A stretch of DNA of 15,528 nt from Cacconaster sp045601245 (GCA_045601245.1 JAZRZH010000032.1:1-15528), one strand, 5' to 3'. Counted from the first letter of the stretch, positions 6,447 through 14,818 are shown. Program-made: numbers and translations. The notes: a model not told the origin generated them from the letters alone.

Positions 6447-8333
6447 ATGAAATCTGCAAAAGCAATATGCACCCTCATCGCGCTGGCAATGATACAGACC
6501 TCCGCTTCAGCACAAAAGCAGAAAGTCTGCATCACGGTACCTTCGGATGTAAAAATCAGAGTCTGCCCCGATTTCAAGCCGGACAGGGACTCATTGAAAA
6601 TCACACCTCAGGACTCATCTTCGGCATCCGGGAAAAAGACATATACATATTTTCTTGAAAGCGGACCATACTCATATATGTCTTCAGGAGATGGATATTA
6701 CAGACTTGCCGGAAATTTCGTTGTCGGAAACAGGGCGATGAAGCTCGATGCCGACCCGGGCAGGCGGCATGGAAACGGATATGAAACAAAGTTTGCATGG
6801 AAAATGACGGAGGGTACCAACAAGGCCCTGTCCACAGACGTCCTGAGCAAAAGATATCCGAAAGTGCTCACAGTTCCTGCATTTTCAAAGAAAAAGGGAA
6901 GCCAGGAATACACCTCCCAGGAGGAACTTGAAGCATTCATCACAACCCTCGATGACCCGAAAGACAACCTGTATACATACAGCATTGGCCTGTCCTATGA
7001 AGGGAAGAACATTCCGTTCATCGTGGCCACCACGGACAACATTGCAGGAATGACAATGGAGGAGGCCGCAGAGGTCATCAGAAAAGACGGCAAGCCCACG
7101 GTAATGCTCCATGCGATGATCCACGGCAACGAGCCTTCCGCCACGGATGGCGCTCTAGCCACGGTTGCCGAGCTGGACGGAGCTTACGGCAAGGCCTGGC
7201 TTCCGAAAGTGAATGTCCTGATCATACCGAGGGTAAATTGCGACGGGGCCAGAAACTGGACCAGAGGCACTAAGGGATTCCACGACCTGAACCGCGATAA
7301 CATGCTGGTCAGGCAGCCTGAAACGAGGGCTGCGCACAAGGTATACAACCTGTTCCTTCCAGAAGTGGTATTGGATATGCACGAATATGGCATCACCGGC
7401 ACATATATGTCCAAGGTCGGATTCCTGGATGACGCAGGCATCACCATTTCCGGCAACGGCAACAACACCCCGGCCCTCAACGGCATAATGGCTGAAATGA
7501 TGCGATACACCGAGAGCCGTGGGGCCGAAGACGGCCTGCGCTACTGGGAATATGTCCAGACAGGGTATTCGGACCAGTCCCCTCTCCACGCTTCGCATTA
7601 TTACGCATTGCGCGGAAGCGCAAATTTCCTCGTAGAGGCCCCAAGCGCCACGGGAGACAAGAATACCGCCTATCCTCGCCGCGTATTCACACAGTTCTAC
7701 ACCGCCAAATCCCTCATCGAGTTCGCTGCCGCAAATGCGGAAAGGCTTTGCAATATCGTAGCCGCCGACAGGAAGTCGACCGCTGAAGCAGGAGCAAAAT
7801 TCGACACAACTGACAAACTCATACTGAAATACGGGCAAAACAAAGAAAGCTACTCATACCAAAGACGCAAGTTCAACCTTGAGGACGGCTCTGTCATCAA
7901 GGACACAACGGTCTCCCTGCGATACTACGAAGTACCTATGATATCCCGTCCGCGCCCTACTGCTTACATAATCCCGAAATCAGCGGAGCACATCTCAGAA
8001 ATACTCGAAACGGCATCATATAACGGCATTTCATATTATGAGGCCGGAAGCGGTGAAGCGATGGAACTCAGGCAGTATGAGGGAGACGGCAAGGAAGCGT
8101 CCCTCAAGGATGAAGCGCTCTATGCATTTGCGGAAGGCGCATATGTATTCCCTATGAGCCAGCCGTCAGGCATCGTCCTCGGCCTGCTTATGGAGCCGGA
8201 CACAAGAATGACCGACCCGAATCCCATCACACTGCTGCAGGCCGGCCTCGTGAAAATCGATGAAATCTACAGATGCGAGAAGAACCTTGCGGAAGGCAGG
8301 GTCCCGACGGTGAAACTCAAAATGGTGAAATGA
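6447..8333 (+). CDS. Secreted M14-family zinc carboxypeptidase
   Basis: The 628-residue product has a signal peptide (core CTLIALAMIQTSASA, cut near residue 22). An N-terminal region of about 25-170 resembles nothing I recognise. The M14 catalytic domain follows at about 175-440. Zinc ligands are His226 and Glu229 (IHGNEPS) and His312 (VLDMHEYG). Asn282-Arg283 (DLNRD) matches the carboxypeptidase substrate-binding pair, and Glu397 (NFLVEAPS) fits the catalytic glutamate. A C-terminal region of about 190 residues completes the protein and may be an accessory beta domain. It most likely removes C-terminal residues from peptides in the periplasm or outside the cell. The start at 6447 is chosen because the signal peptide begins there; upstream in-frame codons overlap pssA. 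It lies 4 bases after the pssA stop and converges with dciA, with 9 bases between the stop codons and no clear terminator. Confidence 0.87.
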   Translation: MKSAKAICTLIALAMIQTSASAQKQKVCITVPSDVKIRVCPDFKPDRDSLKITPQDSSSASGKKTYTYFLESGPYSYMSSGDGYYRLAGNFVVGNRAMKLDADPGRRHGNGYETKFAWKMTEGTNKALSTDVLSKRYPKVLTVPAFSKKKGSQEYTSQEELEAFITTLDDPKDNLYTYSIGLSYEGKNIPFIVATTDNIAGMTMEEAAEVIRKDGKPTVMLHAMIHGNEPSATDGALATVAELDGAYGKAWLPKVNVLIIPRVNCDGARNWTRGTKGFHDLNRDNMLVRQPETRAAHKVYNLFLPEVVLDMHEYGITGTYMSKVGFLDDAGITISGNGNNTPALNGIMAEMMRYTESRGAEDGLRYWEYVQTGYSDQSPLHASHYYALRGSANFLVEAPSATGDKNTAYPRRVFTQFYTAKSLIEFAAANAERLCNIVAADRKSTAEAGAKFDTTDKLILKYGQNKESYSYQRRKFNLEDGSVIKDTTVSLRYYEVPMISRPRPTAYIIPKSAEHISEILETASYNGISYYEAGSGEAMELRQYEGDGKEASLKDEALYAFAEGAYVFPMSQPSGIVLGLLMEPDTRMTDPNPITLLQAGLVKIDEIYRCEKNLAEGRVPTVKLKMVK

Positions 8334-8342
8334 CGATGGAAA

Positions 8343-8660
8343 TCAGTTGAGGATAATCTTTCTGACGCACTCTTCGCCGAGTTTCGCATTCAGGCGGGAG
8401 CGCACGGCCTCAATCTGAAAGCGCAGTTGGGTCCTGACCAGCGAGGAAGTCATCCTGCAGGTCAGGACTCCTTCTTTAAAGGACTTGCCCGATGTCAGAG
8501 CAGCTACTTCGACGGCGGACATGGATGGACCGGCAAAATCAGCGATGACAGCATCCCAGGCTTCGTAGATCCTTGCAGTACGCAGACCTTCTCCGAGATT
8601 GAAATCGTGGATGAAAGCCGATATCGCATCCCCGATGCAAATTGTATTTTCACGCTTCAT
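8343..8660 (-). CDS. DciA/DUF721-family protein, probable DnaB helicase loader
   Basis: This small 105-residue protein fits the DUF721/DciA family in length and content. It has an N-terminal helical part (IGDAISAFIHDFNLGEGL), then a domain with YEAWDAVIADFAG, GVLTCRMTSSLVRTQL and RLNAKLGEECVRKIIL. The W-D-A-V and L-V-R-T-Q-L blocks are the parts I recognise. DciA proteins help the replicative helicase DnaB onto DNA in bacteria lacking DnaC or DnaI. Its ATG overlaps the recF stop in the sequence ATGA (8657-8660), so translation is likely coupled to recF. The frame ends 9 bases from the convergent carboxypeptidase stop. Confidence 0.8.
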   Translation of the reverse strand: MKRENTICIGDAISAFIHDFNLGEGLRTARIYEAWDAVIADFAGPSMSAVEVAALTSGKSFKEGVLTCRMTSSLVRTQLRFQIEAVRSRLNAKLGEECVRKIILN

Positions 8661-9751
8661 CTAATCTGACAATACGTGCCCCCGTCCACGGTAAAACTGG
8701 CACAATCAGCACTGAATGATGCCATAAGAGAATCCGTTCTGACCTTGTTGCTGTCACTGAGGAATATCTGGCCGAAATCATCGGTTGAAACGATGGAGAG
8801 CAGACGTTCAACGCGTGTCATGTCGAGTTTATCAAAGACGTCATCCAGCAGAAGTACCGGCTTGAGACCGTAAACATCCTGCATAAAGCGCATCTGAGCA
8901 AGTTTGAGGGCTATGAGGAATGTCTTCTGCTGGCCCTGGGAACCGCATTTGCGCAGAGGATGGCCGTCGATCAGGAAAACAAGTTCATCGCGCTGAATGC
9001 CGGCAAGAGTGAAACCCAACACCCTGTCCTTTTCAGCATTCTTATCCATCAGTTCGATGAACGTGGTCTCGTCAAGAGCCGAACGGTATTCGAGATATAT
9101 CTTTTCATTAACCGAAGAGAGCCTTTCATAGAATTCGCGGGTTATAGGCAGCAACTGGTCACAGAGTTTTTTTCGTGCCTCATAGACATACTGCGCATGC
9201 GGCTCCATCTGTTCTGTGATCGTATCAAGCAACATCTCCTGTCCGACACCGTCCTTGAGCAGTTTGTTGCGGCGCAGCAGCAGCTGAGAATATTGCTGGA
9301 TATGGCGCAGATAGTTGCGGTCCGTCTGGGAGAGGATGAAATTCATATATTTGCGTCGCTCGTCCCCCGAATCGTTGATCAGGGCGCTGTCGGATGGAGA
9401 GATCATCACAATCGGAAGCAGTCCGATGTGGTCCGAGAAGCGCTCATACGCCTTGCCGCCGCGCGTCACGGTCTTGCCGTTGCGGCGGACAGAGATGCCG
9501 ACCCGTTCATGGAAGCCATCCCCCATCTCATATACACCACTGACCACAGCCTCCTCCGTACCGTATCTGCAAACATACTGGTCCGACGCTGAGAAATAAC
9601 TCTTGGTCATCGAGAGGTAATAAACAGCATCGAGCAAGTTGGTCTTGCCTGCGCCGTTGTTCCCGGAAATGCAATTGATTTTCGGGGAAAACTCGAGGAC
9701 CGCATCGGCGATGTTCTTGAAATCGTGGACAGTAATTCTTCTGAGGTACAT
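8657..9751 (-). CDS. recF: DNA replication and repair protein RecF
   Basis: The 364-residue product is a full-length RecF, an SMC-like ATPase that helps load RecA at gapped DNA with RecO and RecR. The start MYLRRITVHDFKNI is typical. Walker A is GNNGAGKT at residues 30-37. The ABC signature is CGSQGQQK near 269-276, and Walker B is VLLLDDVFDKLD at 299-310. GIQRDEL near 251-257 is the usual upstream block. The ATG at 9751-9749 is used. An open frame continues 63 codons further upstream but it is AT-rich, poly-Phe/Ile in content and runs through the promoter region, so it is not part of the protein. A TAAATTTG box lies about 20 bases upstream of the start codon. Confidence 0.95.
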   Translation of the reverse strand: MYLRRITVHDFKNIADAVLEFSPKINCISGNNGAGKTNLLDAVYYLSMTKSYFSASDQYVCRYGTEEAVVSGVYEMGDGFHERVGISVRRNGKTVTRGGKAYERFSDHIGLLPIVMISPSDSALINDSGDERRKYMNFILSQTDRNYLRHIQQYSQLLLRRNKLLKDGVGQEMLLDTITEQMEPHAQYVYEARKKLCDQLLPITREFYERLSSVNEKIYLEYRSALDETTFIELMDKNAEKDRVLGFTLAGIQRDELVFLIDGHPLRKCGSQGQQKTFLIALKLAQMRFMQDVYGLKPVLLLDDVFDKLDMTRVERLLSIVSTDDFGQIFLSDSNKVRTDSLMASFSADCASFTVDGGTYCQIR

Positions 9752-9769
9752 TCCGCTTCCGTTTGGACG

Positions 9770-9777
9770 CAAATTTA
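9770..9777 (-). promoter_or_regulatory. recF: -7 box of the recF promoter
   Basis: On the minus strand, TAAATTTG matches TAnnTTTG exactly. The predicted start of transcription is near 9763, leaving a leader of only about a dozen bases to the recF ATG. No TTTG stands at the right distance; a run of T (about 9796-9801 on the complementary strand) is the only candidate for the -33 element. Confidence 0.5.
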
Positions 9778-9850
9778 GTAAAAAAAGGCTTTCGAAAAAA
9801 CGGCGGTTGATAACCTGTTTGTTAACGGAGAAACACCGCGGGTAAAATGT

Positions 9851-9880
9851 TTTGTGTTTGCTTTTTTTGTTGTAAATTTG
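9851..9880 (+). promoter_or_regulatory. Bacteroidetes promoter for the TPR-yebC operon
   Basis: TTTG at 9851-9854 is followed after 18 bases by a perfect TAAATTTG at 9873-9880. The start of transcription would be near 9887, with a leader of about 40 bases before the ATG at 9927. This is the best promoter match in the window. The 175-base divergent region contains nothing else I can name. Confidence 0.7.
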
Positions 9881-9926
9881 CAAAATTTTAGATTGGAAGA
9901 AAAGTATATTAAAATCAATAAAAACT

Positions 9927-10595
9927 ATGGCAACAAACAATCAGGCTCAGAACGAGCCACAAGTTGAGAATCCGGTATCCGGATTCGAATCTTTCGTAAA
10001 GAAGTACCAGAATATCATTTTCTGGGCCATTATCGCAATCCTCGTCATCATCTTCGGAACCCTCGCAATCCAGAAATGGGTCGTAAACCCAGCCCGTGAG
10101 GAAGCTCGTTCACAAGCATTCGTAGCTGAGCAGCAGTTCAGGGCCGGTGACTACGAGACCGCACTCAACGGTGACGGCAACAATCTCGGTTTCGCACAGG
10201 TCATCAAGCAGTACGGAGCGAAGGCCGGCAAGGCTGTATATCTTTATGCAGGCATCTGCGACCTCAATCTCGGCAACAACGAAGAGGCTGTCGAATACCT
10301 AAAGAAATACAACGGCAAGGACAACATCCTCAAGGCAAAGGCTCTCTGCTGTATAGGTGATGCATACGCAAACCTTGACAACAATGCCAAGGCGCTCGAG
10401 TATTTCAAGAAGGCTGCAGCCGTAGAGGACAACATCTACCGCGCTACATACCTCTTCAAGGCAGGCATTATCTGCGAAGAGACAGGTAAGGAAGCTGAAG
10501 CCCTCAAATTCTATGAGGAAATCAAGACCAAGTATCCTCAGTCAATGGAAGCATACGAAATAGACAAATATATCTCAAGGATCAAAAACAAGTAA
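9927..10595 (+). CDS. Membrane-anchored tetratricopeptide repeat protein
   Basis: This 222-residue protein has a short polar N-terminus, one transmembrane helix at about 29-49 (IIFWAIIAILVIIFGTLAIQ) with no signal cleavage site, and then helical repeats. Three TPR-like units are visible from about residue 95: AVYLYAGICDLNLGNNEEAVEYL, ALCCIGDAYANLDNNAKALEYF, and AGIICEETGKEAEALKFYEEI. The overall plan (short cytoplasmic tail, one helix, periplasmic TPR) is like YfgM-type proteins, which act in envelope protein quality control, but I cannot claim orthology. It is probably a scaffold for protein contacts on the outer face of the inner membrane. It heads the operon with the YebC gene, 2 bases separating them. 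Confidence 0.75.
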   Translation: MATNNQAQNEPQVENPVSGFESFVKKYQNIIFWAIIAILVIIFGTLAIQKWVVNPAREEARSQAFVAEQQFRAGDYETALNGDGNNLGFAQVIKQYGAKAGKAVYLYAGICDLNLGNNEEAVEYLKKYNGKDNILKAKALCCIGDAYANLDNNAKALEYFKKAAAVEDNIYRATYLFKAGIICEETGKEAEALKFYEEIKTKYPQSMEAYEIDKYISRIKNK

Positions 10596-10597
10596 TT

Positions 10598-11341
10598 ATG
10601 GGAAGAGCTTTTGAATTCCGCAAAGAGAGAAAATTCAAGCGTTGGGGCCATATGGCCAAAACCTTTACCAAGATCGGTAAGGAAATCACTATAGCCGTCA
10701 AACAGGGCGGTCCGGATGTTACCGGCAACCCGCGTCTCCGTGCCCTCCTTCAGACCGCACGCGGCGAAAACATGCCTAAGGAGAATATCGAAAGGGCCAT
10801 CAAGCGCGCTTCCGAGAAGGACCAGGCGGATTACAAGGAGATCGTTTACGAAGGTTACGGCCCTCACGGCGTCGCCATCCTCGTTGAGACTGCCACCGAC
10901 AACACCAACCGCACAGTTGCAAATGTCCGCAGTTATTTCACAAAGTTCGGCGGCACACTCGGGACATCCGGCAGCGTTGCATTCATGTTCGACCACAAGT
11001 GCGTCTTCAAGCTCAAGAAGACCGCTGACATCGATATCGAAGAGCTTGAGCTCGAGCTCATCGACTATGGTGCGGACGAAGTATTCCTCGACGTGAATGA
11101 CGAAGATGAGGACAACCCTCAGGAGATCATCAACATCTACGGTGAATACACGGCGTTCAACAACATCCAGAAATTCATCGAGGATAAGGGTTACGAAATC
11201 ATCTCAGCCGGTTTCGACCGCTTCCCTAACGGCGAAATGAAGCACCTTGCAGCCGACGAGCGCGAAGGTCTCGACAAACTTCTCGAAAAACTTGAGGATG
11301 ACGAAGACGTACAGAACGTATATCACAACCTCGCAGACTAA
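10598..11341 (+). CDS. yebC: YebC/PmpR-family regulatory protein (TACO1-like)
   Basis: The 247-residue product matches YebC throughout. The N-terminus has GRAFEFRK, WGHMAKTFTKIGKEI, GGPDVTGNPRLR, ARGENMPKENIERAI (family form A...NMPK.NI.RAI) and YEGYGPHGVAILVE. The central part has TDNTNRTVANVR and FGGTLGTSGSVAFMF, followed by an acidic middle and C-terminal domain. YebC proteins have been described as DNA-binding regulators and, more recently, as factors that help ribosomes through proline-rich stretches. Which role applies here cannot be told. The ATG at 10598 fits the family start (usually MGRAFE or MAGHSK). It follows the TPR gene by 2 bases, and 35 AT-rich bases separate it from mce. Confidence 0.92.
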   Translation: MGRAFEFRKERKFKRWGHMAKTFTKIGKEITIAVKQGGPDVTGNPRLRALLQTARGENMPKENIERAIKRASEKDQADYKEIVYEGYGPHGVAILVETATDNTNRTVANVRSYFTKFGGTLGTSGSVAFMFDHKCVFKLKKTADIDIEELELELIDYGADEVFLDVNDEDEDNPQEIINIYGEYTAFNNIQKFIEDKGYEIISAGFDRFPNGEMKHLAADEREGLDKLLEKLEDDEDVQNVYHNLAD

Positions 11342-11376
11342 ACTGAATACACATTAATATTTATACAAAATCAATT

Positions 11377-11784
11377 ATGGAACTCACTCACATCGAACAC
11401 CTCGGAATCGCTGTCAAGTCTCTTGACGAAGCTATTCCTTACTATGAGAACATTCTCGGCCTCAAGTGCTATGCAATCGAAGAAGTCGCTGATCAGAAGG
11501 TAAAGACCGCTTTCTTCAAGATTGGACAGACCAAGCTCGAACTCCTCGAACCGACCTGCCCTGAAAGCACAATCGCCGGCTTCATCGAGAAGAGAGGCGA
11601 AGGTATCCACCACATCGCGTTTGCTACGACAGGCGTTGCAAAGTGCCTCGCTGAAGCAGAAGAAAAGGGTATCCGCACTATCGACAAGGCCCCTCGCAAG
11701 GGCGCTGAGGGCCTCAACATCGCATTCCTTCACCCGAAGTCAACAATGGGTGTCCTCACAGAACTCTGTGAAAAAGGTGAATAA
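11377..11784 (+). CDS. mce: Methylmalonyl-CoA epimerase
   Basis: This 135-residue VOC-fold enzyme interconverts (S)- and (R)-methylmalonyl-CoA. Metal ligand candidates sit at the usual places: His8 (IEHLGIAV), Glu55 (KLELLEP, a Gln in the Propionibacterium enzyme), His78 or His79 (GIHHIAF) and Glu129 (GVLTELCE). The spacing and the starting block THIEHLGIAVKSLDEAIPYY are those of Bacteroidales epimerases. The neighbouring carboxyltransferase, biotin carrier and OadB-like pump make a role in the succinate-to-propionate route very likely. The mutase that makes (R)-methylmalonyl-CoA from succinyl-CoA is not in the window. The mmdA gene begins 33 bases downstream. Confidence 0.92.
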   Translation: MELTHIEHLGIAVKSLDEAIPYYENILGLKCYAIEEVADQKVKTAFFKIGQTKLELLEPTCPESTIAGFIEKRGEGIHHIAFATTGVAKCLAEAEEKGIRTIDKAPRKGAEGLNIAFLHPKSTMGVLTELCEKGE

Positions 11785-11817
11785 TACTTTTCATTCATTC
11801 AAATAAAAACAAATTAA

Positions 11818-13380
11818 ATGAGCCAGCAACTCGCAAAAGTTAAAGAGCTTATCGAACTCAGAGAGAAAGCTCGCATCGGTGGCGGTGAAAAGGCCATCGA
11901 AAAGCAGCACGCGCAGGGCAAATACACTGCTCGTGAAAGAATCAACATGCTTCTTGACGAAGGCAGCTTCGAGGAATTCGACATGTTTGTGACACATCGT
12001 TGCCACAACTTCGGAATGGAGAAGAAGTCTTTCCTCGGTGACGGTGTCGTAACCGGTTACGGTACCATCGCAGGCCGTCTCGTCTATGTATTCGCACAGG
12101 ACTTCACTGTTATCGGCGGTTCTCTTTCTGAGACTCTCGCAATGAAGATCTGCAAGGTGATGGACCAGGCAATGAAGGTCGGTGCCCCTGTCATCGGTCT
12201 CAACGACTCAGGTGGAGCACGTATTCAGGAAGGTGTGAACGCTCTCGCAGGCTATGCTGAAATCTTCCAGCGCAACATCCTCGCTTCAGGTGTGATCCCT
12301 CAGATCTCCGCTATCCTCGGCCCTTGCGCAGGCGGTGCAGTTTATTCCCCTGCCCTCACCGACTTCACCATCATGACCGAAGGTACATCATATATGTTCC
12401 TCACAGGTCCTGCAGTGGTAAAGCAGGTTCTCGGCGAAGAGGTTACACAGGAGCAGCTCGGCGGCGCTTCAGTTCACGCAAGCAAGAGCGGTGTAGCTCA
12501 CTTCTCAGCTGCAAATGAAGACGAGGCCATCGCTACAATCCGCGACCTTATGAGCTATCTTCCACAGAACAATATGGAAGAGACAACATACGTTCCTACA
12601 AACGACCCTATCGACCGTACAGAGGACGCTCTCAACGAGATCATTCCTGACAATCCTAACGCACCTTACGATATGTACGAAGTTATCGGCAGCATCGTCG
12701 ATGACGGCAAGTTCCTTGAGGTACACAAGGATTACGCAAAGAACATCATCGTTGGTTTCGCACGCTTCGGCGGTATCGCTGTAGGTGTAGTTGCCAACCA
12801 GCCTAAGGTTATCGCAGGCGTGCTCGACATCAACTCTTCACGCAAGGCTGCACGCTTCGTACGTTTCTGCGACGCGTTCAACATCCCTCTCGTGACCCTC
12901 GTCGACGTTCCGGGCTTCCTCCCTGGCACACAGCAGGAGTACGGCGGAATCATCCTCCACGGCGCAAAGCTCCTCTATGCATACGGCGAAGCTACCGTTC
13001 CTAAGGTTACCGTTTCACTCCGCAAGTCATACGGTGGATCCCACATCGTGATGAGCTGCAAGCAGCTCCGCGGCGACATCAACTACGCTTGGCCTACAGC
13101 CAATATCGCAGTTATGGGTGCTGACGGCGCAGTATCGGTTCTCTACGCAAAGGACATCAAGGCAGTTGAAGACCCTGAAGAGAAGAAGAAGCTCACAGAG
13201 GAGAAGAAGCAGGAATACAACGACCTCTTCTGCAACCCTTACAATGCTGCCAAGTACGGCTACATCGATGACGTTATCGAACCTCGCAACACCCGTTTCC
13301 GCATCATCCGCGCACTCCAGCAGCTTGCTACAAAGAAGGTTCTCAACCCTGCAAAGAAGCACGACAACCTCCCACTCTAA
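11818..13380 (+). CDS. mmdA: Methylmalonyl-CoA decarboxylase alpha subunit (carboxyltransferase)
   Basis: The 520-residue product is a biotin-dependent acyl-CoA carboxyltransferase with two crotonase-like halves. Recognisable motifs are the N-terminal ARIGGGEKAIEKQHAQGKYTARERI, GGARIQEG at 132-139, GPCAGGAVYSPAL at 168-180, and the C-terminal DVPGFLPGTQQE and YGGSHIVMS. The same fold serves propionyl-CoA carboxylase beta. Because OadG-, BCCP- and OadB-type subunits follow directly, the decarboxylase role is preferred: it moves the carboxyl group from methylmalonyl-CoA to biotin on MmdC, releasing propionyl-CoA in the cytoplasm. No biotin carboxylase gene is next to it, which supports that reading. 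Translation starts at ATG 11818; the next gene follows after 21 bases. Confidence 0.9.
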   Translation: MSQQLAKVKELIELREKARIGGGEKAIEKQHAQGKYTARERINMLLDEGSFEEFDMFVTHRCHNFGMEKKSFLGDGVVTGYGTIAGRLVYVFAQDFTVIGGSLSETLAMKICKVMDQAMKVGAPVIGLNDSGGARIQEGVNALAGYAEIFQRNILASGVIPQISAILGPCAGGAVYSPALTDFTIMTEGTSYMFLTGPAVVKQVLGEEVTQEQLGGASVHASKSGVAHFSAANEDEAIATIRDLMSYLPQNNMEETTYVPTNDPIDRTEDALNEIIPDNPNAPYDMYEVIGSIVDDGKFLEVHKDYAKNIIVGFARFGGIAVGVVANQPKVIAGVLDINSSRKAARFVRFCDAFNIPLVTLVDVPGFLPGTQQEYGGIILHGAKLLYAYGEATVPKVTVSLRKSYGGSHIVMSCKQLRGDINYAWPTANIAVMGADGAVSVLYAKDIKAVEDPEEKKKLTEEKKQEYNDLFCNPYNAAKYGYIDDVIEPRNTRFRIIRALQQLATKKVLNPAKKHDNLPL

Positions 13381-13401
13381 TTTTCAAACTCAATCGACAA
13401 A

Positions 13402-14343
13402 ATGAAAAGAATCAAAACACTTTTGACGGTTGTAGGTTTGACTGTTGCAGTTGCGGCCAGCGCTCAGAGCCAGGGTCAGATGCGTCTCAATGAGTACCTC
13501 GTCATCAACACCGACGACTATCAGGACGACTTCGGACAGCAGAGCTCATGGTTCGAGATTTTCAACTCATCATACGGTACAGTCGACATCGGAGGATGCT
13601 TCCTTTCCGATGACCCGAACAACCTCAAGAAATATCACATCCCAAGCGGTGATGTCCTGACCCAGATCCCTAAGCGTCAGCATGTAGTATTCTGGGCTGA
13701 CAATCAGCCGAAAAGAGGTACATTCCACGTCAACTTCGACCTCGAGAATGCAAAGGAAATCATCTTCACCAAGGGTGATGGCAAGAGCATCATCGACCGC
13801 ATCCAGGTACGCCACGACCTCCCTGAAAACGTGTCATTCGGACGCGCAATGGACGGTGAGGGCGCATTCGGTGAGGAAGCCAAAGGCGAAGGCTGGAAGG
13901 TTATGGAGAACACCACTCCTAGCACCAACAACGTCCTCGTCAACAAGGCTGCAAAGCCTGACAGAATGAAGGAGCTCGACCCTTACGGATGGATCATGGC
14001 TCTCACAGCAATGTCAGTCGTATTCACAGCCCTCGTCATCCTCTATCTCCTCTTCAAGACCATCGGCATAGCAAACATCAAGGCCGGTCAGAAGAAAGAG
14101 GCTCAGGCAGCCGCTGCAAAGGCACCAGCAGGTGAAGCCAAGAAGGAGTCCACCTATGGTACCGTATCCGCTGAGACTTACGCAGCCATCGCCACAGCCC
14201 TCCACCTCTACACTGTAGAGAACGAGGCCCACGATGAAGAAAGCTACGTAGTGACCCAGGCACAGACCGACCGCCGATACACACCTTGGAGCACCCATAT
14301 CCAGGGCTTCCGCCAGATACCTGACGTAAAAAGGAGTAAGTAA
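13402..14343 (+). CDS. Lamin-tail domain/OadG-family fusion, decarboxylase accessory subunit
   Basis: This 313-residue protein has a signal peptide (core at about 6-20, ending AVAASA|QS), then a lamin-tail-like domain at about 25-178 (LNEYLVINTDDYQDDFGQQS, SWFEIFNSSYGTVDIGGCFL, SDDPNNLKKYHIPSG). One transmembrane helix follows at about 197-218 (WIMALTAMSVVFTALVILYL), then a cytoplasmic Ala/Lys-rich tail. The tail ends with YTPWSTHIQGFRQIPDVK, a block I associate with Bacteroidales OadG tails. OadG/MmdD subunits hold the Na+ pump complex together; most are only about 80-120 residues. The lamin-tail part would lie in the periplasm and has no known role in a decarboxylase. Position between mmdA and the biotin carrier supports the assignment. 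Confidence 0.75.
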   Translation: MKRIKTLLTVVGLTVAVAASAQSQGQMRLNEYLVINTDDYQDDFGQQSSWFEIFNSSYGTVDIGGCFLSDDPNNLKKYHIPSGDVLTQIPKRQHVVFWADNQPKRGTFHVNFDLENAKEIIFTKGDGKSIIDRIQVRHDLPENVSFGRAMDGEGAFGEEAKGEGWKVMENTTPSTNNVLVNKAAKPDRMKELDPYGWIMALTAMSVVFTALVILYLLFKTIGIANIKAGQKKEAQAAAAKAPAGEAKKESTYGTVSAETYAAIATALHLYTVENEAHDEESYVVTQAQTDRRYTPWSTHIQGFRQIPDVKRSK

Positions 14344-14363
14344 CCCCAATAACAGCAATCAAA

Positions 14364-14813
14364 ATGAAAGAATATAAAATCAAAATCAACGGCAACGACT
14401 ATAACGTTGCCATCGATGAGGTTGAAGAGAACACTGCAAAGGTAGAGGTTAACGGCACACCGTTCAACGTAGAGTTCGAAAAGCCTATCGCAAAGCCTAA
14501 GAAAGTAAGCGTTATCAACCGTCCTGTCGCTGCCGTTGCAGCAGCTCCGGCAGCTGCCCCGGCAGCCGCAGCAAAGCCTGCAGCAGCTCCTACAGCCGGC
14601 GGTTCAAAGATCAACTCACCTCTTCCGGGCGTAGTCCTCAACCTCTGTGTTAAGGAAGGTGACGCTGTCAAGAAGGGACAGACCGTCCTCGTACTCGAAG
14701 CAATGAAGATGGAAAACAACATCGACGCTCCTTGCGACGGTACAGTAAAACAGATTTTGGTACAGAAGGGCGACTCAGTACTTGAAGGCGCAACTCTCGC
14801 AGTAATCGGATAA
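14364..14813 (+). CDS. mmdC: Biotin carrier subunit of methylmalonyl-CoA decarboxylase
   Basis: The 149-residue product has an N-terminal region of about 50 residues (KEYKIKINGNDYNVAI...), then a flexible Ala/Pro-rich linker at about 55-80. The biotinyl/lipoyl domain runs from about 83 to 149 and contains EAMKMEN at 112-118. Lys115 is the predicted biotin attachment site. It shuttles the carboxyl group from MmdA to the membrane subunit MmdB. No biotin ligase gene is seen here. The preceding stop lies 20 bases upstream, and mmdB starts 5 bases after its own stop, so translation of the operon is tightly packed. Confidence 0.93.
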   Translation: MKEYKIKINGNDYNVAIDEVEENTAKVEVNGTPFNVEFEKPIAKPKKVSVINRPVAAVAAAPAAAPAAAAKPAAAPTAGGSKINSPLPGVVLNLCVKEGDAVKKGQTVLVLEAMKMENNIDAPCDGTVKQILVQKGDSVLEGATLAVIG

Positions 14814-14818
14814 TCAGT

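Noticed and set aside
9752..9940. 63-codon N-terminal extension of recF
   Set aside because: The extension is AT-rich, passes through both promoter boxes, overlaps the divergent TPR gene, and the start at 9751 matches the family's usual N-terminus.
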